Shown: positions 31,462-41,600 of the stretch, in pieces
Layout: each line of letters starts with the position of its first letter
Position numbering within the stretch: position 1 is the stretch's first letter
From: Paenibacillus macerans
GTDB taxonomy: Bacteria; Bacillota; Bacilli; Paenibacillales; Paenibacillaceae
Length of the DNA stretch: 64,000 bases
Assembly: GCF_900454495.1 (NCBI RefSeq)
Contig: NZ_UGSI01000002.1
Location: 2,019,001-2,083,000 of the forward strand
Direction: 5' to 3'
Made by a program: the position numbers and the translations under genes
Notes under the pieces: model-generated
The model's database searches: none
Seen by the model: only the letters and a program-made list of their open reading frames with translations
Told to the model about the DNA's origin: nothing

Positions 31462-32190
31462 ATGAGTCAGCGGGCGGTACGCATTTTGCTGGTTGTGCTG
31501 GCAGGAATAATCATTACTTTAGAAGTGAGCGGGTGTAAAGGTAAGCAGGAGCCGGGCGCAATCAAGGAAAAAATGTTGGCTTATTTTGAAGAAAAATACG
31601 GGGAGGAATTTTTACCCCTTTCTTTTGAATCCAGCGGTTTTGCCTATTGTTACGATACACTGTGGGCTTACCCTAAAAAAGGGACCGAATCCGACAGATT
31701 TGAAGTTCAGGGGACACGTATGGAGGACGGTTCATACGAGATGAGTGACGGATATTTTGGGATATATATTAAGCCGAAATATGAAGAGCTTTTGTCCGGT
31801 TTTGTGAGTGAGATATACAAAGATTTCAAGTTGTTCACTGGCTTTAATGAAGGGGTTTGGTCGGACGAACTGAATAAAGACACGAAGATAGAGGATATAT
31901 ATTTGCAGGACAAACTGTTCGGTTCAAATACGGTGATTTTTGTAAAAGAGGATTCTGCCAAGGGGATTGATGATAAACAAGGGATAAGAAAAATCGCTGA
32001 AAAAATGAAGGAACATAAAATGGTAGGCAATATTCGTATATATGCTGTTTATAATGAGAAATTCGATTCAGTTGATCTGAATGCTTTGAATGCAACACCG
32101 AGCGAAGAGAAAGAGTTATTTTTAAGAGATTACGAAATCATTAAAGTGACTCAAGAGCTTGAAGTGAAAATATATGGGGAGGGGAGCTAA
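31462..32190 (+). CDS. Lipoprotein 1, probable lipase immunity protein
   Basis: ATG 31462 (after AAGGGTAAGACGG) gives 242 residues; an upstream in-frame ATG at 31444 overlaps the previous gene. The lipoprotein signal is VLAGIIITLEVSGCKGK. The mature domain is shared with the next lipoprotein at roughly 75% identity by eye. Two tandem paralogues directly before a T7SS lipase recall the S. aureus arrangement of a secreted lipase with immunity lipoproteins, so protection of the producer's surface is inferred. Confidence 0.75.
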   Translation: MSQRAVRILLVVLAGIIITLEVSGCKGKQEPGAIKEKMLAYFEEKYGEEFLPLSFESSGFAYCYDTLWAYPKKGTESDRFEVQGTRMEDGSYEMSDGYFGIYIKPKYEELLSGFVSEIYKDFKLFTGFNEGVWSDELNKDTKIEDIYLQDKLFGSNTVIFVKEDSAKGIDDKQGIRKIAEKMKEHKMVGNIRIYAVYNEKFDSVDLNALNATPSEEKELFLRDYEIIKVTQELEVKIYGEGS

Positions 32191-32250
32191 ATGGCGGAAT
32201 TAAGAGAAAGCCAATCAATGCTCCTTTCCGAATTCGGCTTTGAATGGTAA
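32191..32250 (+). pseudogene. Fusion scar: start of lipase gene joined to end of chaperone-like gene
   Basis: ATG directly follows the lipoprotein 1 stop. The 19 codons read MAELRESQSMLLSEFGFEW. The first half matches the start of the lipase gene at 32990 (MAELSESQLILL); the second half matches the end of the protein at 31450 (FGFEW). A former full effector plus accessory gene pair was probably deleted here, leaving duplicated lipoprotein genes. Confidence 0.7.
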
Positions 32251-32261
32251 GGGGGAAACGG

Positions 32262-32990
32262 ATGAGTCAATGGGTACGAATTTTGCTGGTTATGTTGGCA
32301 GGAATGATCATTACTTTAGGAGTGAGCGGATGTATGAGTAAGAAGCAGGATCCGGACGCGATCAAGGATAAGATGTTGGCTTATCTTGAAGAAAAATACG
32401 GGGAAGAATTCTCACCCCTTTCTTTTGAATCCAGCGGTTTTGCCTATAGTTACGATACACTGTGGGCTTACCCTAAAAATGGTACAAAAGAAGATAGGTT
32501 TGAAGTATGGGGTTCACGTACAGAAGATGGCTCTTACGGGATGAGTGACGGATATTTTGGAATCTATATCAAGCCAAAATATGAAGAGGTCCTATCCGGT
32601 TTCGTGAGTGAAATTTACAAGGATTTTAAGCTGTTCACTGGTTTTGAGGAAGGGGTTATGGCGGATCGTCTGAATAAGAACACGAAAATAGAAGAGATTT
32701 ATGCTCCCGATGAGTTGTTTTTTTCGGATACCGTCATCTTTGTCAACGAAGATTCAACCAAAGGGATTAGCGATGAAGAAGGAATCAGGAGAATAGCGGA
32801 GAAAATGAAAGAACATAAAATGGTTGGATCCGTCCGTTTGTATGTCGTATTTAACGATAAGTTTGATTCCATAGGACTTGACGTATTAGATGCAACATCG
32901 GCGGAACGAAAGGAACTTTTTCCTCGGCCCCGTCAAATTATTAAAGTGACGCATGATCTTGAAGTTAAAAAATATGGGGAGGGGAACTAA
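32262..32990 (+). CDS. Lipoprotein 2, probable lipase immunity protein
   Basis: ATG 32262 after AAGGGGGAAACGG gives 242 residues with lipobox VSGC. It is the paralogue of lipoprotein 1. Long stretches are identical (for example SFESSGFAY-YDTLWAYPK), while the central TGF-EGV region and the end differ. Its TAA overlaps the lipase ATG (TAATG), so expression of protector and lipase is coupled. Confidence 0.78.
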   Translation: MSQWVRILLVMLAGMIITLGVSGCMSKKQDPDAIKDKMLAYLEEKYGEEFSPLSFESSGFAYSYDTLWAYPKNGTKEDRFEVWGSRTEDGSYGMSDGYFGIYIKPKYEEVLSGFVSEIYKDFKLFTGFEEGVMADRLNKNTKIEEIYAPDELFFSDTVIFVNEDSTKGISDEEGIRRIAEKMKEHKMVGSVRLYVVFNDKFDSIGLDVLDATSAERKELFPRPRQIIKVTHDLEVKKYGEGN

Positions 32991-35410
32991 TGGCGGAATT
33001 AAGCGAAAGCCAATTAATACTCCTCGATAACCTAATTTATTTAAAAGGTGTTGCAAATAGCAGGGACAAAACAGTAGGCGAAATTGTTGATGATTTGCTG
33101 AATAATAACAAATTATCTTTAAGCAAGGATCCAAGGACGGGAAAATATCCCGGCTCGATGTCCAGAGATGAATGGATTGGCATTCTTAAAAATATTGAAC
33201 GGGATCCACAGCTAAAGGGGTTAACTGTCTTGCATGGGGACCCCGGCTTTGTTTATGACGAAAACGGAAAGATCGTTCAGCATAAGCAGACTCCACTGGA
33301 AGTGGGGGCACGCATGGCAACCTTTGTTGATTTGGAGACAGACGAAGCTGTTGTCGTCTTCCGCGGCACCTCAGGAGACGCCGAGTGGCATGACAACGGT
33401 ACGGGCGGATATTTAACCGATACCGAGATGCAGCAGCGCGCTTTGGCATATATTGAACAATTGCCCTATAACAACATCACGGTAACCGGCCACTCCAAGG
33501 GAGGCAATAAGGCCCAGTATGTAGGGATTCTTTCAGATAAGGTGAAACGAGTCGTATCCTTGGATGGCCAAGGGTTTTCCAAAGATTTTATTGAGAAATA
33601 CAAAGATTTAATAGAAGCAAATAAGCATAAGATTACTTCAATTTCTGCTAGTGATGATCCTGTAAACAGCTTGCTTATTCCGGTTGCCGGGACGATTAAG
33701 TACATTCAAACGAGCGATCCCGACAATCCACTCGACATATTTTACTACCATAAGCCAAACATTGTTTTGAATGAAAAAGGCGAGTTAAATGATGAAACGG
33801 AACAAGGAGCAGTTTCGAAATTTTTAAATGATTTTACGATTTATGCCAGTACAACTATGCAAGAACCGTTCCGCAGTTATGTGCTCGACGGTTTGCTGGC
33901 ATTAAAGGAGAGCGGTCAGGAGGGAACGCCCAAGGAAAGTTTAACGCAATCGATTATTAGCGCAGTTATAGCTTTAAGTCACTTGGATGATTTTGCTCTT
34001 TCCAAAGTATCGGACAAATACGGAAATTTTGCCGAACTCGTTGCCGCAGCTCTCGGCACAGCTGTTTTTCCATACATTTTTATTGATGACTTGCTGCATT
34101 CAGTTTGGAAAAATTTGAATGACTTAAAAGATTATGTGGTTGCAAAGGTCAAGCAATTTGGAGATTGGCTTAATGATACGATGGATGCTGCATCCAAAAA
34201 ATTCAAGGAGTTTGGGGAGCATATCGGTGCTGCGTTCTTGACTTTTGCCCAGCAAATTAAAAATGGTTGGGGCGCTATGGTCCAAGGTATTAATAACTTT
34301 TTCGCGGATCTCAGACAAGCCGGGGAAGCCGTAATGCAGAAGTTAAACCGGTTTATGGACAAATTCTCTCAGGGAGTCCAAAATTTCTGCAACTGGATTG
34401 CCGAAGGCACCAGGAAGGCGATCGAAGCCGCCAAAAATGCCTGGAACAGTTCCGTCGATAAGGTAAAAAGCTGGTTCGGGGACGTGAAAGAGAGCATTTC
34501 CAATAAAGTGGGCGAACTGAAAGACGGGATAAAGCATGTAGCCGAAATGACCCGGGAAGGCTTCCGTAAATTTATTGACGCGTCGGTAACCAAAGCGAAG
34601 GAGATCGGGAATTGGCTCGTTACCAAATTGGATCAGGCCCGGAAGACGGCGATTGAGATCGGCGCCAAAGTCAGCGCCGCCTTTACGGCGATGGCGGATA
34701 AACTGAAGGCGGGTTGGGAGAGCGTCAAAACCGGCATGGCAAATTTGGCCGGGAACATCAAAGAAACCGCCGTTCGGGTTGCCGAGGCGATGGCGCGTTT
34801 TGCCCAAACGTTGAGCCGGGCGGTTAAAAGCTTCTGCGATAAAATTGTTGCCGCCTATAAACGGATGATGGAAGGCCTGAAACAAGGCTGGGATAACCTC
34901 GTCGGCAATATCACTACGCTTTTCAGCAAAGCGACAAATTTGATCCGTCAGGAAGTTGATGAATTTAAAGACAACGTGAATTCGGCGGTAAGCATGGCCA
35001 GGGACAAAGTGACGGATTTGGGGAAACAGACCATTAAGAGAATCAAGGGATTTACGGGCAAAGTCGTAAAGGGATTGTCCAAAATTTCCGGCGGGCTTCT
35101 CATGGTCAGCGTAAATCGGCTTACCGACCTGCAGACCAAATTTAAAAGAACGGACGACGATGTTGTTTCCACAACCAGCCGAATCGTCAACGATGCGGAA
35201 CGGATCGCGTCGAACGTCTCGCGCGCTTATAGCGAGTCTAACGTGCAGAGTCAAGTTCGCCAGCTGCAAAGGGCGATCGACGATGTAAGGAACCGCCGCA
35301 ATCAAGTCGCTGCCGAAATGCAGCGGAAAATCCGTTCCCTCGCCATGGCGCGGGATCAATACGTGAGGATCGAACGAATGTTGAAGAGTAATATGGGGAA
35401 TCTGACGTAA
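32990..35410 (+). CDS. T7SS lipase effector with C-terminal WXG/LXG-like domain (reverse order)
   Basis: This is an 806-residue protein. Residues about 1-300 are a DUF2974-like alpha/beta hydrolase: VVVFRGTSGD and the nucleophile S169 in TGHSKGGNKAQY, with ASDDP after it. Residues about 380-690 form a long amphipathic helical repeat region with recurring W-G/F motifs of about 30-35 residues (KNGWGAMVQGINNFF, NAWNSSVDKVKSWFGD, KAGWESVKTGMANL, KQGWDNLVGNITTLF). Residues about 715-800 (ASNVSRAYSESNVQSQVRQLQRAIDDVRNR) resemble the N-terminal export domain of the effector at 23228. The export signal is therefore at the C-terminus, as reported for the S. aureus T7SS lipase TslA. Confidence 0.8.
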   Translation: MAELSESQLILLDNLIYLKGVANSRDKTVGEIVDDLLNNNKLSLSKDPRTGKYPGSMSRDEWIGILKNIERDPQLKGLTVLHGDPGFVYDENGKIVQHKQTPLEVGARMATFVDLETDEAVVVFRGTSGDAEWHDNGTGGYLTDTEMQQRALAYIEQLPYNNITVTGHSKGGNKAQYVGILSDKVKRVVSLDGQGFSKDFIEKYKDLIEANKHKITSISASDDPVNSLLIPVAGTIKYIQTSDPDNPLDIFYYHKPNIVLNEKGELNDETEQGAVSKFLNDFTIYASTTMQEPFRSYVLDGLLALKESGQEGTPKESLTQSIISAVIALSHLDDFALSKVSDKYGNFAELVAAALGTAVFPYIFIDDLLHSVWKNLNDLKDYVVAKVKQFGDWLNDTMDAASKKFKEFGEHIGAAFLTFAQQIKNGWGAMVQGINNFFADLRQAGEAVMQKLNRFMDKFSQGVQNFCNWIAEGTRKAIEAAKNAWNSSVDKVKSWFGDVKESISNKVGELKDGIKHVAEMTREGFRKFIDASVTKAKEIGNWLVTKLDQARKTAIEIGAKVSAAFTAMADKLKAGWESVKTGMANLAGNIKETAVRVAEAMARFAQTLSRAVKSFCDKIVAAYKRMMEGLKQGWDNLVGNITTLFSKATNLIRQEVDEFKDNVNSAVSMARDKVTDLGKQTIKRIKGFTGKVVKGLSKISGGLLMVSVNRLTDLQTKFKRTDDDVVSTTSRIVNDAERIASNVSRAYSESNVQSQVRQLQRAIDDVRNRRNQVAAEMQRKIRSLAMARDQYVRIERMLKSNMGNLT

Positions 35411-35430
35411 TCTAAAGCAATTTGCAAGAA

Positions 35431-35472
35431 GGCTTAGCACCCTGGGGAACCAAGGAGGGCTAAGCTTTTTTT
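35431..35472 (+). terminator. Terminator of T7SS operon
   Basis: GCTTAGCACCCT, a loop, AGGAGGGCTAAGC and TTTTTTT close the effector operon. Confidence 0.8.
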
Positions 35473-35684
35473 GACTATATGAATATTCAAAAATATATAA
35501 CTAAAATCATTGACAAAATATAGTGCATAAGGCAAATTATAATCGTAGAATTGCCTGCATTTTACATAATAAAAAATAACTTGATAGTTTGCCAGGCGAT
35601 TATACGATAGTTTGACGGAAAGGGAGGAGATAGCGAATTCATCAAAGATTGCTTTACGTTCGCAAATGAGAAAGGAGGAATACT

Positions 35685-37112
35685 ATGACAAAAAAATGGC
35701 TTCAGCGCAGCTCCGTTTTGTTCATCGCTTTTCTTTTATCCTTTACTATGAATACCTCTTCTATGAACGTCTCGGCAGCGGAGGATTTTACTCGGGGTGT
35801 TGACGTATCCGGCAACAACGTGACTTTATGGTTCAAGTCAAAGGTCGATACGACGTGGGTGGATGTCCATTATAAGGTGAATTCGGGCGTTCAGCAAAAT
35901 CTCAGAATGACTTACAACGCCGGAGCCGGAAGATACGAGCAATTCGTCGATTCGGCCGCCGGAGCCGTGATTGAATATTTCTTCACTTATAATAACGGCA
36001 CTCCGGCTTATGACACAACGACCTTCACCTATCGAGGCGCGGGGCAAACGGACCCAACGAACCCAACGAACCCAACGAACCCAACGAACCCAACGAACCC
36101 AACGGACCCAACGGACCCAACGGACCCAACAGGCGACTCGATCTACTCGATCCCGGCTTCTTCGATTCCCAATCCTACAGGCGGCGGGGTTAGCCTCAAA
36201 GTCATGAACGGCACCGGCGGGGCCTATGCCGACGATCAAATTTATTGGGGAGTTATCGGCAAAAATCCGGCCAACGGCCAATGGAGTTACTTGAATTTGT
36301 CCGGACAGCTCGTGCCCATTTCCACCGCTTTAAACGATGCCCCAGGCCACTTAACGAAAAATGGCGCCAATTATGCCAACATCTATCACAAGGTCAGCAG
36401 CGCTTCCTGGGTTAATCTTCCCAAGATCACTTCAGGCAGATTGTTCCTTAGCGTAGGTTCTCCTTTGTATATTAGAACCTTTGACGACGGCTTCGCCGGT
36501 CCGGATCTCAACAATCCTACCGATCCCAACCTCGATGTCTATTTTGACTTCGCCGAATTTACGGTGGATGATGCCGGATATCACGGGAACACAACAAGGG
36601 TCGATCAGTTCGGCTTCCCGATTCAGCACCGCTTGGTCAACAAGGCGGGAAATTACGACCGGACCGTAGGCGAGTTTGAAGCGGAAACCCGTTCCGGCCT
36701 GTTTGCAAAATATCGGAATGAAGTGCCTGCCGAGTTCAAATCGCTGGGAACCTTGCAGGCGCCCTACCGGATCGTCAGCCCTATGATCGGGCCGTTTAAG
36801 CCCGGTGGAGCCTATGAAAACTATTTTGCCGGCTACTCTAGCATCTCCACCCGCGACATCCTGCTCGGCATCGGCGGCGCCAGCGATCCTCAAGTTTGCG
36901 CGGCGCTCAACCGGCATGTATTTACGGCTTCCGATTGGAACGATGTCAGCCAATATTATAAGGCTGCACCGGCCAACTATTATGCAAAATTTTGGCATGA
37001 TCACAGCATCGACGGGCTGGCCTACGGCTTTGCCTACGATGACGTAAACGGGCAAGCCGCTTACCTGGAAGTCAGCGATCCCAAAGGTGTGATCGTTAGA
37101 GTAGGCTGGTAG
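35685..37112 (+). CDS. Secreted GH64 beta-1,3-glucanase with CBM56-like module
   Basis: A 475-residue protein with AAAGGAGG before the ATG. A signal peptide (to about residue 31, VSAAED) is followed by a CBM56-like beta-glucan-binding domain (about 32-120), a TNPTNP/TDPTDP linker encoded by 9-base tandem repeats (about 36048-36132), and a GH64 catalytic domain (about 150-475) with DVYFDFAEFTVDD and WHDHSIDGLAYGFAYDDVN. GH64 enzymes cut beta-1,3-glucan of fungal and oomycete walls. A TATAAT at 35538-35543 may be its promoter -10. It lies with chitinase and alpha-1,3-glucanase genes. Confidence 0.85.
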   Translation: MTKKWLQRSSVLFIAFLLSFTMNTSSMNVSAAEDFTRGVDVSGNNVTLWFKSKVDTTWVDVHYKVNSGVQQNLRMTYNAGAGRYEQFVDSAAGAVIEYFFTYNNGTPAYDTTTFTYRGAGQTDPTNPTNPTNPTNPTNPTDPTDPTDPTGDSIYSIPASSIPNPTGGGVSLKVMNGTGGAYADDQIYWGVIGKNPANGQWSYLNLSGQLVPISTALNDAPGHLTKNGANYANIYHKVSSASWVNLPKITSGRLFLSVGSPLYIRTFDDGFAGPDLNNPTDPNLDVYFDFAEFTVDDAGYHGNTTRVDQFGFPIQHRLVNKAGNYDRTVGEFEAETRSGLFAKYRNEVPAEFKSLGTLQAPYRIVSPMIGPFKPGGAYENYFAGYSSISTRDILLGIGGASDPQVCAALNRHVFTASDWNDVSQYYKAAPANYYAKFWHDHSIDGLAYGFAYDDVNGQAAYLEVSDPKGVIVRVGW

Positions 37113-37162
37113 ACGGCGGCCTATTTTAATTTAGTAGATTGATAAGAGGAAGGACTGAACAT

Positions 37163-38599
37163 ATGAGGAATCATAAGAAGAAATTCTCTTTTTTAGTCGT
37201 GTTGGCATTATTGATTTCACTTTTCACTCCACTAGGGTTTAACGCGCAGGTATCCCAAGCGGCAGCCGATCAAGCTGCGGCCGCGGCCGATAGCGGCCGG
37301 GTTTTGCTGGCCAGTGCCTATCCGGCATGGGACAGCGGCAAAGTTTATCTCGCCGGAGACATCGTCTCCTATAACGGTCAGGATTACAAGGCCAAATGGT
37401 GGACTCAAGGCGACACCCCCGGTGCATCGGAGGTGTGGGAGCTGATTACCCCATCGGATGGCACCTATCCGGCATGGAACAGCAGTACGGCCTATGTTGG
37501 CGGAAATATCGTTTCTTACAACGGTCAACTGTACAAAGCCAAATGGTGGACGCAAGGGGAGACCCCCGGCGCCTCGGACGTTTGGGAACTGATCGGGGGC
37601 AATCCCGATCCGACGGACCCCACGGATCCAACCGATCCGACCGATCCTACCAACCCAACCGACCCGACGGATCCGCCTCTTCCAGGCGGCTTTAAAGTTG
37701 TGGGGTACTACCCGAGTTGGGAACCCGGCAAGATCAATACGATTCAATACCATAACCTGACGCATATCAATTATGCGTTTGCTATTCCGACCAGTGAAGG
37801 CGGGCTTCTGCCGCTGGAGAATGCCGGTGCCGCCAGCCAAATTATTGAGACGGCTCATGCCAACGATGTGAAGGTTTTGCTTGCGATAGGCGGCTGGTCT
37901 TACAACGGAACCCCGCTGGAGAACACCTTCATGGCGGCGACCAATACGCCGGAGAAGATTAAAAAGTTCGGCGACGCCATCGTCGCGATGGCCAAGCAAT
38001 ACGGCTTTGACGGCGTGGATATGGACTGGGAGCACCCGCGAACGGACGGTTCAAGCAAGCAGCAGTATGAAGATTTGATGGTGTACTTAAGCAAGGAGCT
38101 TAAAAAACAAAATATGCTTCTCACTTCCGCCGTCCTCAGCGGCGTGACTCCGGAAGGCGTAGTATACTGGGATGCGGCGGCTCACACCGACAAGGTTATC
38201 AATGCGGTGGACTGGTTTAATGTCATGGCTTATGACGGGGGCGACGGCATCAGACATTCCACCTATGAATTTGCCGTGCTTAGCGGAAAGTATTGGAAGG
38301 AAACGAGAAAAATGCCCGCGGAAAAAGTCGTTTTGGGCGTTCCTTTCTACGGCAGACCTTCGTGGGCTTCCTATGCCGCTATTTTGCAAGCCAACCCCAA
38401 AGCCTATAATACAGACGTTTCTATGATCAACGGGATGGAAGCTTACTATAATGGAATTCCGACCATTAAGAAGAAGACCCAATTTGCCCTGGAGCAGCTT
38501 GGCGGCATTATGGCCTGGGAGCTGACCCAGGACACCACCGATACCAGCAAAAGTTTGCTGCAGGCCATCGGCGATACCGTAAGAGCCTATAATAAATAG
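37163..38599 (+). CDS. Secreted GH18 chitinase with two CBM5/12 domains
   Basis: ATG 37163, with AGAGGAAGGA upstream, gives 478 residues. A signal peptide (to about 34) is followed by two chitin-binding CBM5/12 modules (YPAWDSGKVYLAGDIVSYNGQDY, YPAWNSSTAYVGGNIVSYNGQLY), a (TDP)n linker and a GH18 domain. The catalytic motif DGVDMDWEHP has the acid E290. The end, GGIMAWELTQDT, is the conserved last strand. It hydrolyses chitin outside the cell. It probably shares an operon or regulation with the GH64 gene 50 bases upstream. Confidence 0.92.
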   Translation: MRNHKKKFSFLVVLALLISLFTPLGFNAQVSQAAADQAAAAADSGRVLLASAYPAWDSGKVYLAGDIVSYNGQDYKAKWWTQGDTPGASEVWELITPSDGTYPAWNSSTAYVGGNIVSYNGQLYKAKWWTQGETPGASDVWELIGGNPDPTDPTDPTDPTDPTNPTDPTDPPLPGGFKVVGYYPSWEPGKINTIQYHNLTHINYAFAIPTSEGGLLPLENAGAASQIIETAHANDVKVLLAIGGWSYNGTPLENTFMAATNTPEKIKKFGDAIVAMAKQYGFDGVDMDWEHPRTDGSSKQQYEDLMVYLSKELKKQNMLLTSAVLSGVTPEGVVYWDAAAHTDKVINAVDWFNVMAYDGGDGIRHSTYEFAVLSGKYWKETRKMPAEKVVLGVPFYGRPSWASYAAILQANPKAYNTDVSMINGMEAYYNGIPTIKKKTQFALEQLGGIMAWELTQDTTDTSKSLLQAIGDTVRAYNK

Positions 38600-38604
38600 T
38601 CATT

Positions 38605-38656
38605 AAAAACGCGAGCAGCAAGGGACTAATCCCTTGCTGCTCGCGTGCTTTTTTTT
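38605..38656 (+). terminator. Terminator after chitinase gene
   Basis: CGCGAGCAGCAAGGGA-CTAA-TCCCTTGCTGCTCGCG, a perfect 16-bp stem, with a T-run. Confidence 0.92.
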
Positions 38657-38667
38657 GTACGGAACCC

Positions 38668-41600
38668 TTAATTGATCTCCAATTTAAACCCGTTCTGAAT
38701 GTAATACAGATCAGGATGGGCAATCTTGCGGGTAACCAGGTTGTTGAATGTGGCGGAACCGTTGTTGGTGTAGGCAAAGATCGCCGCTCCCGGATGCGGT
38801 CCCGAGAAGCGCGAGGTGGTTACCCCGTCCAAGCCGGTGCCGTCGATCGTAACGTTGTTGAACACGATGTTTTGGAAGCCGCCGGGGTACCCGAGCTGAA
38901 TGGCGTCACGTTGACTGTTGATAATGTCGATGTTGTTAAACGTGACGTTCCGGATAGCGTCGTTCGAGGCTTCCAGATCGATCGCCCCGCGTTCCCCGTT
39001 ATATAGGTCTTTGCTAGTCCCGCTGTTGATGATCGTGGTATCCGAGAACTCAATGCCGGTGTTGTTTTGGAAATGATAGCCCGGGAACACGGTGTTCATG
39101 CGGATGCCGGAACCGCCGACGGCGTCGATGATCAGGTTATGGGTAGCCTTGTGTCCGCTGCCGCCAAAAATGCCGATGCCCCCGGCGCGCCAGTTGTTTT
39201 CGATCGTATTGTGCGAGAACGTATTATTTACACCGGCGGGAGCGCCGTTTACGTTACTAGTCCAGATTGCCAACGCGTCGTCGCCGTTATTGCGCAGGCT
39301 GCTGTTGCGTACCGTCGAATGGCTGGTGCCCTGGGCGAAATTGACCCCATCGGCAAGGTTGTTGCGGATGCGGCTGTTTTCGATGACCAGCCCCGTTGCG
39401 ATCATCGCCGGCGTATGGGCGTAGTCCCCGACCCAAAATCCGCATTCAAAATGCTCCACCCACACGTTGTGGATCTTCGAGTTGGTGCCGAAATTGTCCA
39501 TGAACCCTTTATAAACGGCTTCTTGGTTGTACCGCGACCGCAAATTCGAGTTCATGTATACATTGCTGAAGTCAAGCTGGCCCGAAATGCGGAGCGAGAT
39601 GCCGCCGGACGCCCGATCGGGATTGGTGAACTGCAGGTTCGTATGCCAAATCCCCGCGCCCATGACCTTGAGATCATCGATCATCTTGCTTGCCGAGCCG
39701 ATTTCCCACATGCCGCCGAGGTGGAAGGTGCCCTTCGGAATATACAGGGTTTTGCCTTCCGCCACCGCCGCATTTACGGCTGCTTTAAAAGCGTTGAGAT
39801 CATCCTTGCCATCATTCGCCACAGCGCCGTAATCGGTGACGGAAACCGCATTGGCCGGACGGGCGATAGGATCGGGAACCTGCTCAACTTCGATGAAGTC
39901 TACTCCGTATTCAATGTTGTCGTTGCCTTTCTGAATGCGGATCGTATCGCCCGGCTTAAGCGGCGTATCCAGCTTCCAGTGCACTTCGTCAAAACGGAAA
40001 AGCGGGCGTCCCACACCGGGCGTATCGCCCGGCTGATCGCTCGAGAAGTATTGCCAGCTGTAGTAGGAGGTTAACGGTACGGCCTTCACCTTGGCGCCAT
40101 TGACGTAAACGTCAAGCGAGCCGCTTTGCCCCATGCCGTCGGAGGAATCGGGCATCGTGAAGCGCATCGTCACGCCGTCCCCGCCTTGCCCCGGTTTAAC
40201 CTTCCATTCCAGATAGGAGCCGCTTGAAGGCAGCGCGACGTATTTTTGACCGGAAGCCTCGGACGCGGTAAGCGCCTGATCGAAGGTCGGAGCGCTCTTC
40301 AGTACGGCGCCGCCGCCGCGGACCGCCTCATCGGTGTCGTAGCGGAAATACGGCATGCTTGCCCCGCGCTGAGCGTACACGGCCAGGCTGGCCGAACTGG
40401 TGTTGTTTTCCCGTTTCCCCGCGGTTTCATTCTTGTCCGGGGCCACGGTGAGCTGGATCGTGTAGTTTCCGTCCGCTGCCGTCCACGTTCCCGGAATCGC
40501 GATATCAGCGTCCGCGCCGGCCGCCAAAATGCCTTGATAAGCTCCATTTAGCGTTTGCAGCGTGGCGCCTGCGGCATTTTTAAGCGTCAGCGTGACTTCA
40601 TGAGCGCCATCGGCCGTAGCGATAGTGCCTTGATTTTTCAGATTCACGTGAAATGATACCGCATTTCCGGAAGCCGGGGTGCTCGGCGTCCAGGAGACCG
40701 TGCCGACCAGGTCGGAGCTGGCGACGGGCGTAATGACGAGCGCCGTTGGATTCGTATACTCGTTGTTCGTCTCATCCAGCTCAATCACCGAATTGCGCGG
40801 GTCGGCCTTGGCGCTGACCGAATAAGAAGCGGCGGTTTTCGCGCCGGCAATCAGCGATACCTTCGCCACCGCGCCGGCGTCCAGCGCTTTGACAGGGGAA
40901 GTGCCGGCCAGCGTTCCGTTCAGGTAGAAGCCGACATCCGTCGCCGGGGAGGGACCTGTGCCGATATTTTTCACGGTTGCGGTCAAAGTGACGGCATCCG
41001 TTTCCCGCGGATTGCTCGGCGTCCAGGACAAATCGGTCACGGTCAAATCCGGATTGGCCGCCGGAACGCCGAAAACCTGAAACTCGGCGACCTGTCCGCC
41101 AGGGGCTCCGGAGTTTGCGGTGAAGCGCAGCTGTACGCTGCTCGCCGTTCCGCTGACGGGAATCTTAACAGTGTTTTTCGTAGCCGGGTTAAAGGTGTAC
41201 TTGGCCTCGGAAACCAGGTTCGTGAAGGTCGGGGAGCCTTGCTCGCGGCCCAGCACCTGGATCGTTTGCGCGCGCGTTCCCCATATGCTCGACGGATTCA
41301 GTTTGATCACTACCGAGGAAAGGTTGGCGTTGGCTCCCAAGTCTACGGTTAATGTGCTTGGATGGCCGTTTCCTTCCCAATACGTGTTTATGTTGTCATC
41401 ATTGGCATTGGCGGCCACATAATTAAAGGTGGCAGAGGAGGCCTCAATCGGTTTGCCGGCCGCCAGATTCGTCCCGTCGCCGGGCTCTTCACCAGGATCG
41501 GAGCCGGGATCGGGATCGCCGCCCCCGTTCTCGCTCCCGTATACCTCCACTTCGGAAAATTGCGCCGCCGGCCAGCCGGTATTGGCCGTCACATGGATTC

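Noticed and set aside
35510..35543. TTGACA...TATAAT promoter before the GH64 gene
   Set aside because: The spacer is 22 bases, too long for an ordinary sigma-A promoter; only the -10 may be real.
36048..36132. CRISPR-like 9-base direct repeats
   Set aside because: They encode the TNP/TDP linker of the GH64 enzyme in frame.
39067..40074. Plus-strand ORF of 335 codons
   Set aside because: Shadow of the GH87 gene; no start signals and no family resemblance.
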